A stretch of 64,000 nt of DNA from Flavobacterium tructae (GTDB lineage: Bacteria; Bacteroidota; Bacteroidia; Flavobacteriales; Flavobacteriaceae), in the NCBI RefSeq assembly GCF_002217475.1, contig NZ_MUHH01000017.1:298991-362990 (forward strand). Direction: 5' to 3'. Shown here piece after piece: positions 16,425 to 25,957 of this stretch. The notes under the pieces were generated by a model. It searched no databases. It had not been told where the DNA came from and saw nothing but the letters and a program-made list of their open reading frames with translations. The position numbers and the translations under genes are program-made. Every line of letters begins with the position of its first letter. Position 1 is the first letter of the stretch.

Positions 16425-18044
16425 ATGCGAAATTTTACTTCTTCTTCTGTAATTATTACCGTTAGTTTTTTGCTGTTTTCTTTCGGATCTTCCGCTAAAG
16501 AGAGCGATGCAAACCACAAATTCAAAGAGTTTGATAATGTTTCTGCATCGAATAGGTACCTTTTTAAAACCGCTGTTGATGCGGCAGCAATCAGTCAGTT
16601 TTATAAAAAATATCCCAATCTGAAAAAATATCAGAATGACGTTTTAGACCTGTATAAGAAAAAGGAATACAAAATGATCTGGTACGATGATAAAAGTGTG
16701 AGCGAATTTGGAGCACTGTTGTATCATAAGGTACGCTTGTTAAATGAGCAGGGAATTAAAGCTACGATGCCTTATATGAATCTGGTAGATGATGTTTTTA
16801 ACGAAAACGTAACGAATGATCTTCCGCAAATTGATACAGAATTGTTGTTGTCTAATATGTATGTGTTTTACGCAAGCAACGTCTACTCAGGAGTTGATCC
16901 GGCAACATTAAAGAAAATAGGATGGTTTCTGCCTGCAAAAAGTATTTCTTACTCTAAAATATTAGATTCTCTTATGGTTGACCCCGGTCGATTGAATAAA
17001 GACGAGGACCTTTTGTTTGGACAGTACTACAAACTTAAATCGGTATTGAAAAGATACAGAAACATTGAGAAAAATAATCAATGGACAAAAATTGATATTG
17101 ACAGCATAAATTATAAAGACCTGAAACCTTTTGATAGTGGTGTTGCCATCAAACAAATCAGACAGCGATTGTTTGTGGTGGGAGATCTGGCACAAGATTC
17201 TAAAAGAGATGTGTATGACGAGGAGATGATGGCCGGAGTTTTGAAGTATAAAAAAAGGTACGGACTTAAACTGAATTATACCTTAACCCGTGATCATATC
17301 AATCAGATGAATGAACCCATTGGTAATCGTATCAAAACGATCATGCTGAATATGGAGCGCTGCCGATGGATACCCGCCTCATTAGCAAAGGCCAGCGAGT
17401 ACATAATGGTTAATATTCCGTCCTTCAGGCTGATTTATGTGAAAAACGGTAAATATGAACTCGTTTCGGATGTCTTTGTGGGAACCCGAATGACCGAGAC
17501 CGTAATTTTTAGCGGTAATATGGATCGAATTGTATTTAGTCCGTATTGGTATGTTCCGCAGAGCATCATCAAAAATGAGCTGAAACTGAAAATGGCAGAG
17601 GATAAAAACTATCTGGCCGATCATAATATGGAATGGAACGGTGGAAATGTAAGACAAAAACCGGGACCTAAAAACTCTTTAGGATTAGTTAAATTCATGT
17701 TTCCAAATCCAAATGACATCTACCTGCACGATACTCCTGCAAAAAGTTTGTTTGATTTCGAAAAACGTATTTTCAGCCATGGCTGTATCAATGTTAAAGA
17801 GGCAAAACCATTGGCTTTGGCTATTTTGAAAGACAATCCCGACTGGCCGGTAGATAAAATCGATAAAGCGATGAGCGGTGAAAAAGAAACCACTTGTATG
17901 CTGAAAACCAAAATTCCAATTTATATTGGATATTTTACGGCCTGGGTAACGGATGACGGAGAAATTGGTTTTTATCCGGATGTTTATGACAGAGATAAAC
18001 AACTGGATAAGTTATTGTATTCCGATTCAGTTGTTTCGAAATAA
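16425..18044 (+). CDS. L,D-transpeptidase (YcbB-like, YkuD domain)
   Basis: A 539-residue exported enzyme that makes 3-3 cross-links in peptidoglycan or attaches proteins to it. Residues 1-24 are a signal peptide (ending SSAKES). The middle has a scaffold and a peptidoglycan-binding-like stretch (VAIKQIRQRLFVVGD). The YkuD catalytic domain shows IYLHDTPAK (His435) and the active-site motif SHGCINV with Cys454. Domain order and length fit the YcbB/LdtD group. A strong terminator follows, so it is monocistronic. Confidence 0.94.
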   Translation: MRNFTSSSVIITVSFLLFSFGSSAKESDANHKFKEFDNVSASNRYLFKTAVDAAAISQFYKKYPNLKKYQNDVLDLYKKKEYKMIWYDDKSVSEFGALLYHKVRLLNEQGIKATMPYMNLVDDVFNENVTNDLPQIDTELLLSNMYVFYASNVYSGVDPATLKKIGWFLPAKSISYSKILDSLMVDPGRLNKDEDLLFGQYYKLKSVLKRYRNIEKNNQWTKIDIDSINYKDLKPFDSGVAIKQIRQRLFVVGDLAQDSKRDVYDEEMMAGVLKYKKRYGLKLNYTLTRDHINQMNEPIGNRIKTIMLNMERCRWIPASLAKASEYIMVNIPSFRLIYVKNGKYELVSDVFVGTRMTETVIFSGNMDRIVFSPYWYVPQSIIKNELKLKMAEDKNYLADHNMEWNGGNVRQKPGPKNSLGLVKFMFPNPNDIYLHDTPAKSLFDFEKRIFSHGCINVKEAKPLALAILKDNPDWPVDKIDKAMSGEKETTCMLKTKIPIYIGYFTAWVTDDGEIGFYPDVYDRDKQLDKLLYSDSVVSK

Positions 18045-18050
18045 AAAAAG

Positions 18051-18084
18051 AAACCCGCCAGATCAATATGATTTGGCGGGTTTT
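18051..18084 (+). terminator. Terminator after L,D-transpeptidase gene
   Basis: AACCCGCCA pairs with TGGCGGGTT across a short loop and is followed by Ts. Confidence 0.85.
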
Positions 18085-18210
18085 AAAAAAAATGGTCTAC
18101 AAGTTTATATCAAATTTACTTACATTTTAGTTCAATGTTTTCTGATATAATGCCGATGTAATATGAAAATAGTACAATGCAATTGGACTATATTGAATAT
18201 ACAATCGGTA

Positions 18211-20640
18211 TTATTCGTATTTTAAATATTTTAAGATATCAATCTTAGTTACCTGATAGGCTTTTGCTAAAACGATGACAAGCGTTAAAGCCAATAGGGA
18301 AGCCAGGGCGATACTGAATGGAATTACCGAGACTCCAATTCGGAAGGCAAAGTTTTCCAGCCATTTTTGTAGCAAAAGGTATGCCGGAATAATACCAATC
18401 ACAAATCCAAGTAAACAGAAACCAACATACTGCTTGGATAATTCTTTTAATAAAGCGTCAGTTTCAGCGCCCAATGTTTTTCTAATGGCAATTTCTTTTA
18501 GTCTTCGCTCCATTGAAAAAGAGGCCAAAGCAAACAATCCAAAAATAGCGATGATGATGACCACAAGATTTAGAATGAAAAACAAATTCTTCTGTTTTAC
18601 CTGTTCCTGATACGTTCTGGCAAAACCTTTATTGACAAATTCATATTCAAAAGGATAATCCTGATTGATGCTTTTCGTCCAGTATTTGTCTAGTTTTGCT
18701 AAGGTTCCGGCCAGATTATCTGGAGAAACTTTTACATAGATATTGTCAAAATTATTCCACTTTAGAGTTCTAAGATTGATAAAAACCATTGGAGGTACTT
18801 TGTCCTGTAAACCTGTGATATGAAAGTCTTTTACAACCCCCACAATTTTAAATTTCATGTTGCCTTTTTCATTTCCCCAGCCTGATGTTACTACAGTATT
18901 AAGGGGTTTTTTAAGGCCTAATGTTTTAACAAGAGTTTCGTTGACCAGCCAATTGTCAATGGTATCCGAAGCAAATTTCGGAGATAAATCGCGTCCCTGA
19001 ACAATTTTGATTTTCATCATATCCAGAAAGCCAAAATCCATTTCGACATTTCGGGATTGTACAAAAATACTATTGTGTGTAAATCCTGAACTGGAGTTGG
19101 TGCTGTTTCCAAAAGTACCGGCAAAGGTGGATACATCTGTAACTCCAGGCATTTTTAAAAGTTCTTGTTTTGTGGTTTGATATTTAAGGAATTTCTTGTC
19201 ATATTCCTGATAATTAAAAGGAATTTTGATAACCTGATCTCCGCTAAAACCAAGATCTTTGTTCATCATATAGCTTACCTGTGAATTCACGATTAAAGCA
19301 CCAATAATAAAAAAAGCAGCAATACCAAACTGGAAAATAAGCATCGAATTTCGAATCCAGATGCCGCTTTTACTTCTGGAGAAGTTTCCTTTTAAAACCT
19401 TAAGCGTTTCAAAATTTGAGATGTAAACGGCAGGAAAAACACCTGCAAGAACGATTACTAATCCAAATATAAAAAGGAGCTGCAGGTAAAATTCACTACC
19501 ATTCATAGTCAGAGATTTTTTCAAAAAAGTATTGTAGTACGGCAGAGAAAGTTCTACAATTGCCAGAGCAAAAATAATGGCTAAAACTACTATTATCGCG
19601 GTTTCGAAAATAAACTGAAGGACGATCTGCTTTTTAGTGGCTCCCACAATTTTACGAACGCCCACTTCTTTAGCGCGTTTTATTGCTGAAGCGGTCGCTA
19701 AATTGATATAGTTGACCAAAGAAAGCGCCAGAATCAAAATAGAGAGACCGACCATAATGTAAAGCAATTGCAGATTTCCTTTTCCTTCCGGAAGATTTGC
19801 CCCTTGCGATGATTTTGTACCGTGCAAACGGGTATCGCTTAATTTATCTAATATTACAGTTGTCTGTCCATTTTCTTTTACATATTGTTCCGGAGTCTGT
19901 CCGTTGGCTTTGGCATCTTTCAAAGTTCGGTTAACGTAATCTACATTTTGTATTTTCTTTAAAACAGTTGCAATATCAGTTCCTTTTTTAACTTTAATCA
20001 TTAAGCCATAATTAAAGTTACCCCAACTTTGCTCGTCGCCATCACGAGCAACTCCGCTAAAAACGTAATTGGGTTCAAAAGCTGAAGGCGCTATAATTTT
20101 ATAAACCGATTTTACCGTGTAATCTTTGTAATTATAGGTAATTGATTTGCCAATTGGGTCTTCGTTCTTAAAAAGTAATTTTGCAGTTTCTTCTGATAAT
20201 GCCACACTGTTTTTTTCTTTCAGGATATTGGTTTTGGCTCCTTTTACGATAGGCAGCGGAAACATATCAAAAAAACCATTGTCGGAAACTGCAATCTTTT
20301 TATGAAAGAATTTTTGCCCCTGATATTTAATCATATCATTGCTGTACCAGGAATTAAAAAAACAGATCGATTCTATTTCGGGAATTGTTGCTTTACAAGT
20401 TCTTCCGAAAGGAATACTGCTGGAGGCCCAGGTATCTCCTGTTGCTCCAATTTTATTCAAAACCTGATAAACGTTATCTTTTTCAGGATTCCATTGATCA
20501 TAGGCATTTTCGTTATTCCAGTATAAAATGGCGAAAATTACTCCAGAGATTCCAATACTTAATCCCAGGATATTTAAAAACGAAAACAGTTTGTTTTGTT
20601 TCAAATGATATATAAATATCTTAAACCAGTTAAAAATCAT
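18211..20640 (-). CDS. MacB/FtsX-type ABC transporter permease
   Basis: An 809-residue inner-membrane protein. It has a first transmembrane helix at about 20-40, a periplasmic MacB-PCD domain, three helices at about 285-410 (FtsX domain), a fourth just after 430, a second periplasmic domain, and three helices at the C-terminus. Both FtsX segments carry the family's RAKEVGVRKIVGA and RRLKEIAIRKTLGA signatures. This two-copy layout is common in Bacteroidota. With the ATPase and HlyD-like adaptor upstream it forms a tripartite exporter, probably of a peptide, lipid or drug. It is the last gene of the operon. Confidence 0.93.
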   Translation of the reverse strand: MIFNWFKIFIYHLKQNKLFSFLNILGLSIGISGVIFAILYWNNENAYDQWNPEKDNVYQVLNKIGATGDTWASSSIPFGRTCKATIPEIESICFFNSWYSNDMIKYQGQKFFHKKIAVSDNGFFDMFPLPIVKGAKTNILKEKNSVALSEETAKLLFKNEDPIGKSITYNYKDYTVKSVYKIIAPSAFEPNYVFSGVARDGDEQSWGNFNYGLMIKVKKGTDIATVLKKIQNVDYVNRTLKDAKANGQTPEQYVKENGQTTVILDKLSDTRLHGTKSSQGANLPEGKGNLQLLYIMVGLSILILALSLVNYINLATASAIKRAKEVGVRKIVGATKKQIVLQFIFETAIIVVLAIIFALAIVELSLPYYNTFLKKSLTMNGSEFYLQLLFIFGLVIVLAGVFPAVYISNFETLKVLKGNFSRSKSGIWIRNSMLIFQFGIAAFFIIGALIVNSQVSYMMNKDLGFSGDQVIKIPFNYQEYDKKFLKYQTTKQELLKMPGVTDVSTFAGTFGNSTNSSSGFTHNSIFVQSRNVEMDFGFLDMMKIKIVQGRDLSPKFASDTIDNWLVNETLVKTLGLKKPLNTVVTSGWGNEKGNMKFKIVGVVKDFHITGLQDKVPPMVFINLRTLKWNNFDNIYVKVSPDNLAGTLAKLDKYWTKSINQDYPFEYEFVNKGFARTYQEQVKQKNLFFILNLVVIIIAIFGLFALASFSMERRLKEIAIRKTLGAETDALLKELSKQYVGFCLLGFVIGIIPAYLLLQKWLENFAFRIGVSVIPFSIALASLLALTLVIVLAKAYQVTKIDILKYLKYE

Positions 20641-20788
20641 GTTTTATTTTTTTATAGTTGTTACAGTTGGTTTTGAAATAGTTTTACAGGTTTTATAATC
20701 TGTAAGGCATTATAGGCCGGATAGTATTTTGCAAACAAACCCCATCAGGATTATGATTGCACTTACGATGAATTTGATCATTTTACTT

Positions 20789-21496
20789 TTATTTAGCGTC
20801 CATAAAAACATCAACATTTCGTTGATTGAATTTTTCAGAGAATACCACACCATCTTTCATATGGATCGTTCTTTGCGAAAACGAAGCATCATAATCAGAG
20901 TGGGTAACCATTAAAATGGTAGCTCCTTTAGCGTGTAAATCGGTTAAGAGTTCCATTACCTCATTACCGTTTTTACTATCTAAATTTCCGGTTGGCTCAT
21001 CGGCCAGAATAATTTTAGGATCGTTTACCAAAGCTCTTGCAACGGCAACTCTTTGCTGTTGTCCCCCTGAAAGTTGCTGTGGGAAATGTTTAAGGCGGTG
21101 AGAGATATTCAGTTTCTCGGCAATAGCTTCGATTTTTTGTTTTCTCTCAGTTGCTTTTACATTGTTGTAGATCAAAGGCAATTCGATATTGTCGTAAACC
21201 GAAAGTTCGTCGATCAGGTTAAAATTTTGGAAAATAAAGCCAATGTTTTCTTTTCGGACATTTGCTCTTCCTTTCTCTTTTAAACCAATCATTTCCTGAT
21301 CTAATAACTTGTAACTCCCGCCTGAAGCGCTGTCCAGAAGACCTATGATATTAAGTAAAGTTGATTTTCCACAGCCTGAAGGTCCCATAATGGTTAAAAA
21401 ATCACCTTTTTTAATCTCTAAAGAAATCCCGCTTAAAGCTGCTGTTTCTACTTCTTCCGTTCTGAAAACTTTGGTTAGGTTTTGAATTGTTATCAT
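20789..21496 (-). CDS. ABC transporter ATP-binding protein (MacB/LolD type)
   Basis: A 235-residue ATPase. It shows Walker A GPSGCGKST (about residue 39), the Q-loop, the signature LSGGQQQRVAVARAL (about 141), Walker B IILADEPTGNLD and the H-loop histidine MVTHSD. It powers the permease encoded 148 bases downstream. The order adaptor, ATPase, permease on one strand indicates one operon. Confidence 0.96.
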   Translation of the reverse strand: MITIQNLTKVFRTEEVETAALSGISLEIKKGDFLTIMGPSGCGKSTLLNIIGLLDSASGGSYKLLDQEMIGLKEKGRANVRKENIGFIFQNFNLIDELSVYDNIELPLIYNNVKATERKQKIEAIAEKLNISHRLKHFPQQLSGGQQQRVAVARALVNDPKIILADEPTGNLDSKNGNEVMELLTDLHAKGATILMVTHSDYDASFSQRTIHMKDGVVFSEKFNQRNVDVFMDAK

Positions 21497-21533
21497 AAGT
21501 TTTGAAATTTTAGTGGTTGTTAATTCTATTTTT

Positions 21534-21677
21534 TGATTGATGATTGATGATTGATGATTGAAACTTTGTGAATTGTGAATTGTAAGATGTAAAATGTAAA
21601 CTGCGACTGTATACTGTGACCGTTTACTGTGACTGAAAACCGCGACTGGAAACTACTACTGAGAACTAATCGATAAT
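21534..21677. repeat. Compound 7-base and 13-base tandem array
   Basis: TGATTGA is repeated four times (21534-21561) and is followed by drifting heptamers (TGAATTG twice, TAAGATG, TAAAATG, TAAACTG). From 21600 the period changes to 13: ACTGCGACTGTAT, ACTGTGACCGTTT, ACTGTGACTGAAA, ACCGCGACTGGAA, ACTACTACTGAGA. The last units run through the stop codon of the adaptor gene at 21656. Confidence 0.85.
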
Positions 21678-22900
21678 TCTTCAATGTCTTTATAATCGGT
21701 ATACGATGAAGTAATAACCGATTCTCCTTCTTTTAAGCCTTCGAGAACTTCATAATACGATGGGTTTTCTCTGCCTAGTTTTATATTTCTTCTTTCTGCT
21801 TTATTTCCTTTTACTACAAAAATCCATTTTCCTGCAGACTCCTGATTGAAACTTCCTTTTGAAACCACAAGTGTTTTGTTTTTTTCGGACAGAATCAGTT
21901 TTACACCAAAACTAAGACCGTCTTGTAAAGTGATATTTTCTTTGGATATAAAAGCCAGTTCCACTCTAAAGTGTCCGCTTTTTACCTCCGGAATTACTTT
22001 TGTAACTATAACTTCCAGGTTTTTCCCTTGAAATTCTACCTGACCTTTCAATCCTTCGCGTACTTTTTCCAAATAAAATTCATCTACATCGGCTGCTAAT
22101 TTGTAACCTTGCTTAGAATCTATTTTTCCGATACTTTCACCTGCCTGAAACGTTTTTCCCAAAACAGGTTGAAAAGAAGTTAATCTCCCCGATTCCGGTG
22201 CTGTAATTAAGAAGTTCTTTTTATTGTTTCTTAAAATATCCAGACTTTTCTCCATAGTCTGAATTGAACGGTTGATTTGAGAAATTTGAACCTGATTGGT
22301 TTGTTTTTCTTTTTGAATACTTTGTTGGATCGTTCTTTTACGCTCGTCCTGAAAACGAAGGCTTTCTTTAAAATTATTCCAGTCATTTCTCGAAATCACA
22401 TCTTTTTCAAATAATTTCGCGTTCACGTCATACAACCTTTTGGCGTCATTGTAATCGTGTTCGATTAAAACCAGATCCTTGGTTAAGTTCAGCTCCTGAT
22501 TTCTGATGTTCAGTTTTCCGGTGTTTAAATTATTGATTTGCTCGATAATAGCGGTTTCCTGAGTCAGGTAATTCAGTTCTGTGTTCGGATTGAACAAACG
22601 TGCTAAGGGCTGATCTTTGGTAACCATTGCGCCGTTTTCAACAAAAATCTCTTTAACAGATCCGCCTTCGGTAACATTTACGAGCATTACGTTAAGAGGT
22701 TCTACTTTGGCCTGAAAAACAACAAAATCTTCAAAGAAAGCTTTTTCTACTTTTTGAACGCTAAGTTCATCGGCTTTTACATTTAAACTTCTTTTGGTGT
22801 TAAACGAGAAAAATACAATTGTTGCCAAAACTAAAAAAACTCCAATTGCTATTGTGAGATATCTAAATTTTCTATTTTTACGAGGAATTATCTTGTCCAT
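21656..22900 (-). CDS. HlyD/RND-type periplasmic adaptor of the ABC exporter
   Basis: 414 residues. It has one N-terminal transmembrane helix (about 14-31), a split biotinyl-lipoyl domain (NGAMVTKDQPLARL near 90 and ITAPESGRLTSF near 235), a coiled-coil hairpin between them (about 110-225, rich in Gln, Asn and Lys), and beta-barrel and membrane-proximal domains. It links the MacB-type permease to an outer-membrane channel. No TolC gene is in this operon, so a shared one is likely (one lies at 47.3 kb). It is the first gene of the operon and is preceded by a candidate sigma-54 promoter. Confidence 0.93.
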   Translation of the reverse strand: MDKIIPRKNRKFRYLTIAIGVFLVLATIVFFSFNTKRSLNVKADELSVQKVEKAFFEDFVVFQAKVEPLNVMLVNVTEGGSVKEIFVENGAMVTKDQPLARLFNPNTELNYLTQETAIIEQINNLNTGKLNIRNQELNLTKDLVLIEHDYNDAKRLYDVNAKLFEKDVISRNDWNNFKESLRFQDERKRTIQQSIQKEKQTNQVQISQINRSIQTMEKSLDILRNNKKNFLITAPESGRLTSFQPVLGKTFQAGESIGKIDSKQGYKLAADVDEFYLEKVREGLKGQVEFQGKNLEVIVTKVIPEVKSGHFRVELAFISKENITLQDGLSFGVKLILSEKNKTLVVSKGSFNQESAGKWIFVVKGNKAERRNIKLGRENPSYYEVLEGLKEGESVITSSYTDYKDIEELSISSQ

Positions 22901-22929
22901 TTCTTTAATAATTTACTGATTACCAATAG

Positions 22930-22944
22930 GTAAATACTGTGCCA
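22930..22944 (-). promoter_or_regulatory. Candidate sigma-54 (-24/-12) promoter of the exporter operon
   Basis: Read on the minus strand the site is TGGCAC, five bases, TTAC. It matches TGGCAC-N5-TTGC with one deviation, A for the usual G in the -12 pair. It lies about 30 bases before the adaptor ATG, and the divergent gene encodes a sigma-54 activator. Confidence 0.6.
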
Positions 22945-23007
22945 TAAAAAGTATAATCTGTAAAGTATTGATTTTAAAGAAGCTTTAAAAACCACCTAAA
23001 AAAGAAG

Positions 23008-23045
23008 TGTTCGGAAATGAACAGTTGACCGTTCAGAATCGGACA
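23008..23045. promoter_or_regulatory. Double enhancer dyad for the sigma-54 activator
   Basis: Two dyads with the same design: TGTTC-N6-GAACA at 23008-23023 and CGTTC-N6-GGACA at 23030-23045. Their centres are 22 bp apart, about two helical turns. They lie roughly 95 bp from the candidate -12 element, a normal distance for an NtrC-type enhancer, and just ahead of the regulator's start codon. Confidence 0.6.
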
Positions 23046-23057
23046 AAAAAAGACAGC

Positions 23058-24404
23058 ATGCGAAAGAAACAAGCCCATATTTTAATCGTCGACGATCAGG
23101 AAGAAATTCTTTTTTCGGCAAAAATGATTCTCAAAAAACATTTTGAAACCATTTTTACGACCAACAGTCCCAAAAAAATCATCTCCATTTTAAACGAGAA
23201 TGAAATAAATGTGGTTTTGTTGGACATGAATTATCGAATTGGTTTTGAAGATGGGCGCGAAGGAATCCATTGGCTGAAGGAAATTAAAACACTTTCGCCA
23301 AAGACTGTTGTGATTTTAATGACTGCTTTTGGTAAAATTGACACTGCGGTTGAAGGAATTAAAATTGGGGCTTTTGATTATGTTTTGAAACCCTGGAACA
23401 ATGAAAAGCTGCTGGAAATCATTGATAAGGCTGTAGTAGAGAGCCGAAAGAATAGTAAAAAAGAAGTAGTAGAAAAATCAACCAAAAGTTATTTTACAGG
23501 AACTTCTCCTAAAATTAAGCAGGCATACGGTATTGCCGAGAGAGTTGCCAAAACAGCTGCTAATGTTTTAATCTTAGGTGAAAATGGAACAGGAAAGTAT
23601 GTTTTTGCCGAGTTCATCCATTTGAATTCAGAACGAAAAGAGCAGCCTTTTGTACATGTCGATCTGGGGTCACTGAGTGATAACTTGTTTGAAAGTGAAC
23701 TTTTTGGATATGCCAAGGGGGCTTTTACAGATGCTAAAACAGATACTGCGGGAAGATTTGAAGCCGCTTCGGGCGGTACAATTTTTCTCGATGAGATAGG
23801 GAATATTCCGTTACATCTGCAATCCAAACTGTTACATGTTTTGCAAACCAAAACCGTAACCCGTTTGGGCGAAAGCAAAGCAAGACCGCTGAATGTAAGG
23901 ATCATTGCGGCTACCAATGCTGATATAAAAGCAGAAGTAAAAAATAAAACTTTTAGGGAAGATTTACTGTACCGAATCAACACCATGGAGATTCATTTAC
24001 CTTCTTTGCGTGAGCGAAAAGACGATATTATCCCGATGGCTAATTTTATTTTGGATAAAATTGCTGAAAAATACAATCAGGAAAATTGGTGTTTTGATGA
24101 TAATGTCGGACCCTATTTAGAAAAGTATCCGTGGAAAGGAAATATTAGGGAATTAGAGAATAAGATTGAGCGTGCCTTAATTTTGGCCGATAATCATACT
24201 ATTTCGGTAACCAATCTGGATATTTTGGATTTCGAAGAACTTCAGGAAAATGACGAAAATCCACTGTCTGAAATGGAAAAAAGCGCCATCGAGAAAACAT
24301 TGTTTAAGAATAATGGAAATATCAGCAAAACAGCCGAAGAACTTGGGCTTTCAAGAGCGGCTTTGTACAGAAGAATTGAAAAATACGATCTGAGAAACAT
24401 CTAA
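23058..24404 (+). CDS. Sigma-54-dependent response regulator (NtrC family)
   Basis: 448 residues from the ATG at 23058 (MRKKQAHILIVDDQ); a longer frame from 23007 would translate the enhancer dyads and is rejected. The receiver domain (about 1-120) has the phosphorylated Asp56 (LLDMNY). The AAA+ domain has GENGTGKY (Walker A, Tyr where Glu or Ser is usual), GAFTDAK (the sigma-54 contact loop, usually GAFTGA) and FLDEIG (Walker B). A Fis-type HTH ends the protein (ISKTAEELGLSRAALYRRIEKY). It should bind the two dyads and activate the divergent exporter operon. The kinase gene follows on the same strand. Confidence 0.94.
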   Translation: MRKKQAHILIVDDQEEILFSAKMILKKHFETIFTTNSPKKIISILNENEINVVLLDMNYRIGFEDGREGIHWLKEIKTLSPKTVVILMTAFGKIDTAVEGIKIGAFDYVLKPWNNEKLLEIIDKAVVESRKNSKKEVVEKSTKSYFTGTSPKIKQAYGIAERVAKTAANVLILGENGTGKYVFAEFIHLNSERKEQPFVHVDLGSLSDNLFESELFGYAKGAFTDAKTDTAGRFEAASGGTIFLDEIGNIPLHLQSKLLHVLQTKTVTRLGESKARPLNVRIIAATNADIKAEVKNKTFREDLLYRINTMEIHLPSLRERKDDIIPMANFILDKIAEKYNQENWCFDDNVGPYLEKYPWKGNIRELENKIERALILADNHTISVTNLDILDFEELQENDENPLSEMEKSAIEKTLFKNNGNISKTAEELGLSRAALYRRIEKYDLRNI

Positions 24405-24487
24405 ACTTAAAAAATAGTTTCGAACGACTTTGAAAGATTCTTGTTGAATATTAAACTTTTGAATCTGTCGGAATAAAAAATAAAACA

Positions 24488-25813
24488 ATGAAGAATTGGA
24501 AATTTTATAATGCTTTGTTTGCAAGGATTCTGTTGGTGATGATTCCCTTTTTCTTTTGTGTCTTTTTGATTTACAAAGAACTGTATTACAATGCGATTCT
24601 GGTTGGTTTTGTCGTTTTTCTATTGTTGTCTGAAATGTATTTTTTTGTTAAAGGGCAAATTTTGTTTTACGATAAAATGCTTTTGTCGATCCTGCAGGAT
24701 GATTTTTCGAATAATTTTCCGGAAGAAAGCAAAAAGGAGAATTTCAGAAACTTGTTTTTGCTTTATGATAAATTAAAGGTTCAACGACAGGAACAGACGT
24801 CAAAAGAGCGTATCTATCAGTCCATTTTAAATAATATCGACACCGCTACTTTAATTCTGGAGAAAGAAGGTGAGGACTGGAATCTCTTTTTAATGAACGA
24901 TTGCTTTTCAAACTTATTCAAAGTACCAAAAGTAAGCCAGTGGAAGTATCTTAAAAACTATTTGCCGTCTCTTTGTGAGGAAATCGAAAAGACCAATTTT
25001 ACAGAATTGAAAACGGCTATTTCGATCAAGATCGAAGATCAGGACTTACAGACTTTTGTGCTTCAGACTTCGCATACGAAAATGTATGACAAAGAATATT
25101 TTATTATTCTGCTGGACAGCATTCAGCGTGTTATCGAGAAAAAAGAAAAGGAAGCCTGGATCAATCTGATGAAAATTATTTCGCACGAGTTAATGAATTC
25201 GCTAACGCCAATCCGTGCACTTTCGCAAAATTTACTGCAAATAGTTGATCAGGACGAATTAGAAGAGGATGATTTTGAAGATATTAAAAGTAGTATTTCG
25301 ACCATTATCAATCGAAGCGATCATTTGCAGGTTTTTGTAGAAAATTATCGAAAACTAGCCATGCTGCCGACTCCGACTAAAAAAATGACTCCTATAAAAG
25401 TTCTTTTTGAAGACTGTCTTCGGGTAATGAGTCCAATTTTAAAGACGGAAAATATCGAACTGGTAAACGAAATTAATAGTTCAAGATCGATTTTAATTGA
25501 TAAAAGTCAGATAGAACAGGTAATTATCAATCTGATTACCAATAGTATTTATGCTTTGAAAGAAAAGAGCGAAAAGAAGATGTTCTTGTCATCCTATACT
25601 GAAAACAATCGCTTTTTTATTATCATTTCGGATAACGGAAAAGGAATTGATACCGAGATCAGAGATAAAGTTTTTCTGCCGTTTTTCACCACCAGAAAAG
25701 ATGGTGCCGGAATTGGACTAACACTTTCTAAAAATATCATTGAAGCGCACGGAGGGTATTTGAGTTACCAAACCGATGAGGACAAAACCAGTTTTGTAAT
25801 TTGCCTGATTTGA
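24488..25813 (+). CDS. Sensor histidine kinase, partner of the sigma-54 regulator
   Basis: 441 residues. Two transmembrane helices at about 8-29 and 34-51 have almost no periplasmic loop, so sensing is probably membrane-internal or cytoplasmic. A PAS-like domain (about 105-215) precedes the HisKA motif SHELMNSLTPIR with His233. The ATPase boxes follow: NLITNSIYALKEK (N box), DNGKGID (G1) and GAGIGLTLSK (G2). The compact NtrY-like form and its place 83 bases after the regulator support a two-component pair. Confidence 0.93.
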   Translation: MKNWKFYNALFARILLVMIPFFFCVFLIYKELYYNAILVGFVVFLLLSEMYFFVKGQILFYDKMLLSILQDDFSNNFPEESKKENFRNLFLLYDKLKVQRQEQTSKERIYQSILNNIDTATLILEKEGEDWNLFLMNDCFSNLFKVPKVSQWKYLKNYLPSLCEEIEKTNFTELKTAISIKIEDQDLQTFVLQTSHTKMYDKEYFIILLDSIQRVIEKKEKEAWINLMKIISHELMNSLTPIRALSQNLLQIVDQDELEEDDFEDIKSSISTIINRSDHLQVFVENYRKLAMLPTPTKKMTPIKVLFEDCLRVMSPILKTENIELVNEINSSRSILIDKSQIEQVIINLITNSIYALKEKSEKKMFLSSYTENNRFFIIISDNGKGIDTEIRDKVFLPFFTTRKDGAGIGLTLSKNIIEAHGGYLSYQTDEDKTSFVICLI

Positions 25814-25907
25814 TTAAAGCGTCAAAAAGTAAAATAACAATCGAAATAAAACTACTGTCGAACTTTAAAAGACAGGATAAAGAGAAAAGTGTAAGGTTAT
25901 TTTAAAT

Positions 25908-25946
25908 TATGCGACCCTTGCGCCTTCCTCGCGTACCTTGCGGTTA
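25908..25946. repeat. Short 9-base-type repeat (CCTTGCG words)
   Basis: GCGACCCTTGCG, CCTTCCTCGCG and TACCTTGCGGTT follow one another with spacing near nine. Similar words in reverse orientation (CGCAAGGTTCGC) make up the repeats around the tRNA-Asp genes. Confidence 0.55.
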
Positions 25947-25957
25947 AATAAAAAACT

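Noticed and set aside
21534..21677. Phase-variable coding repeat
   Set aside because: Although the array touches a stop codon, it lies outside the coding region except for the last few codons, so slippage would not switch the gene off.
23007..23057. 17-codon extension of the sigma-54 regulator
   Set aside because: It would translate the enhancer dyads; the receiver domain begins normally at 23058.
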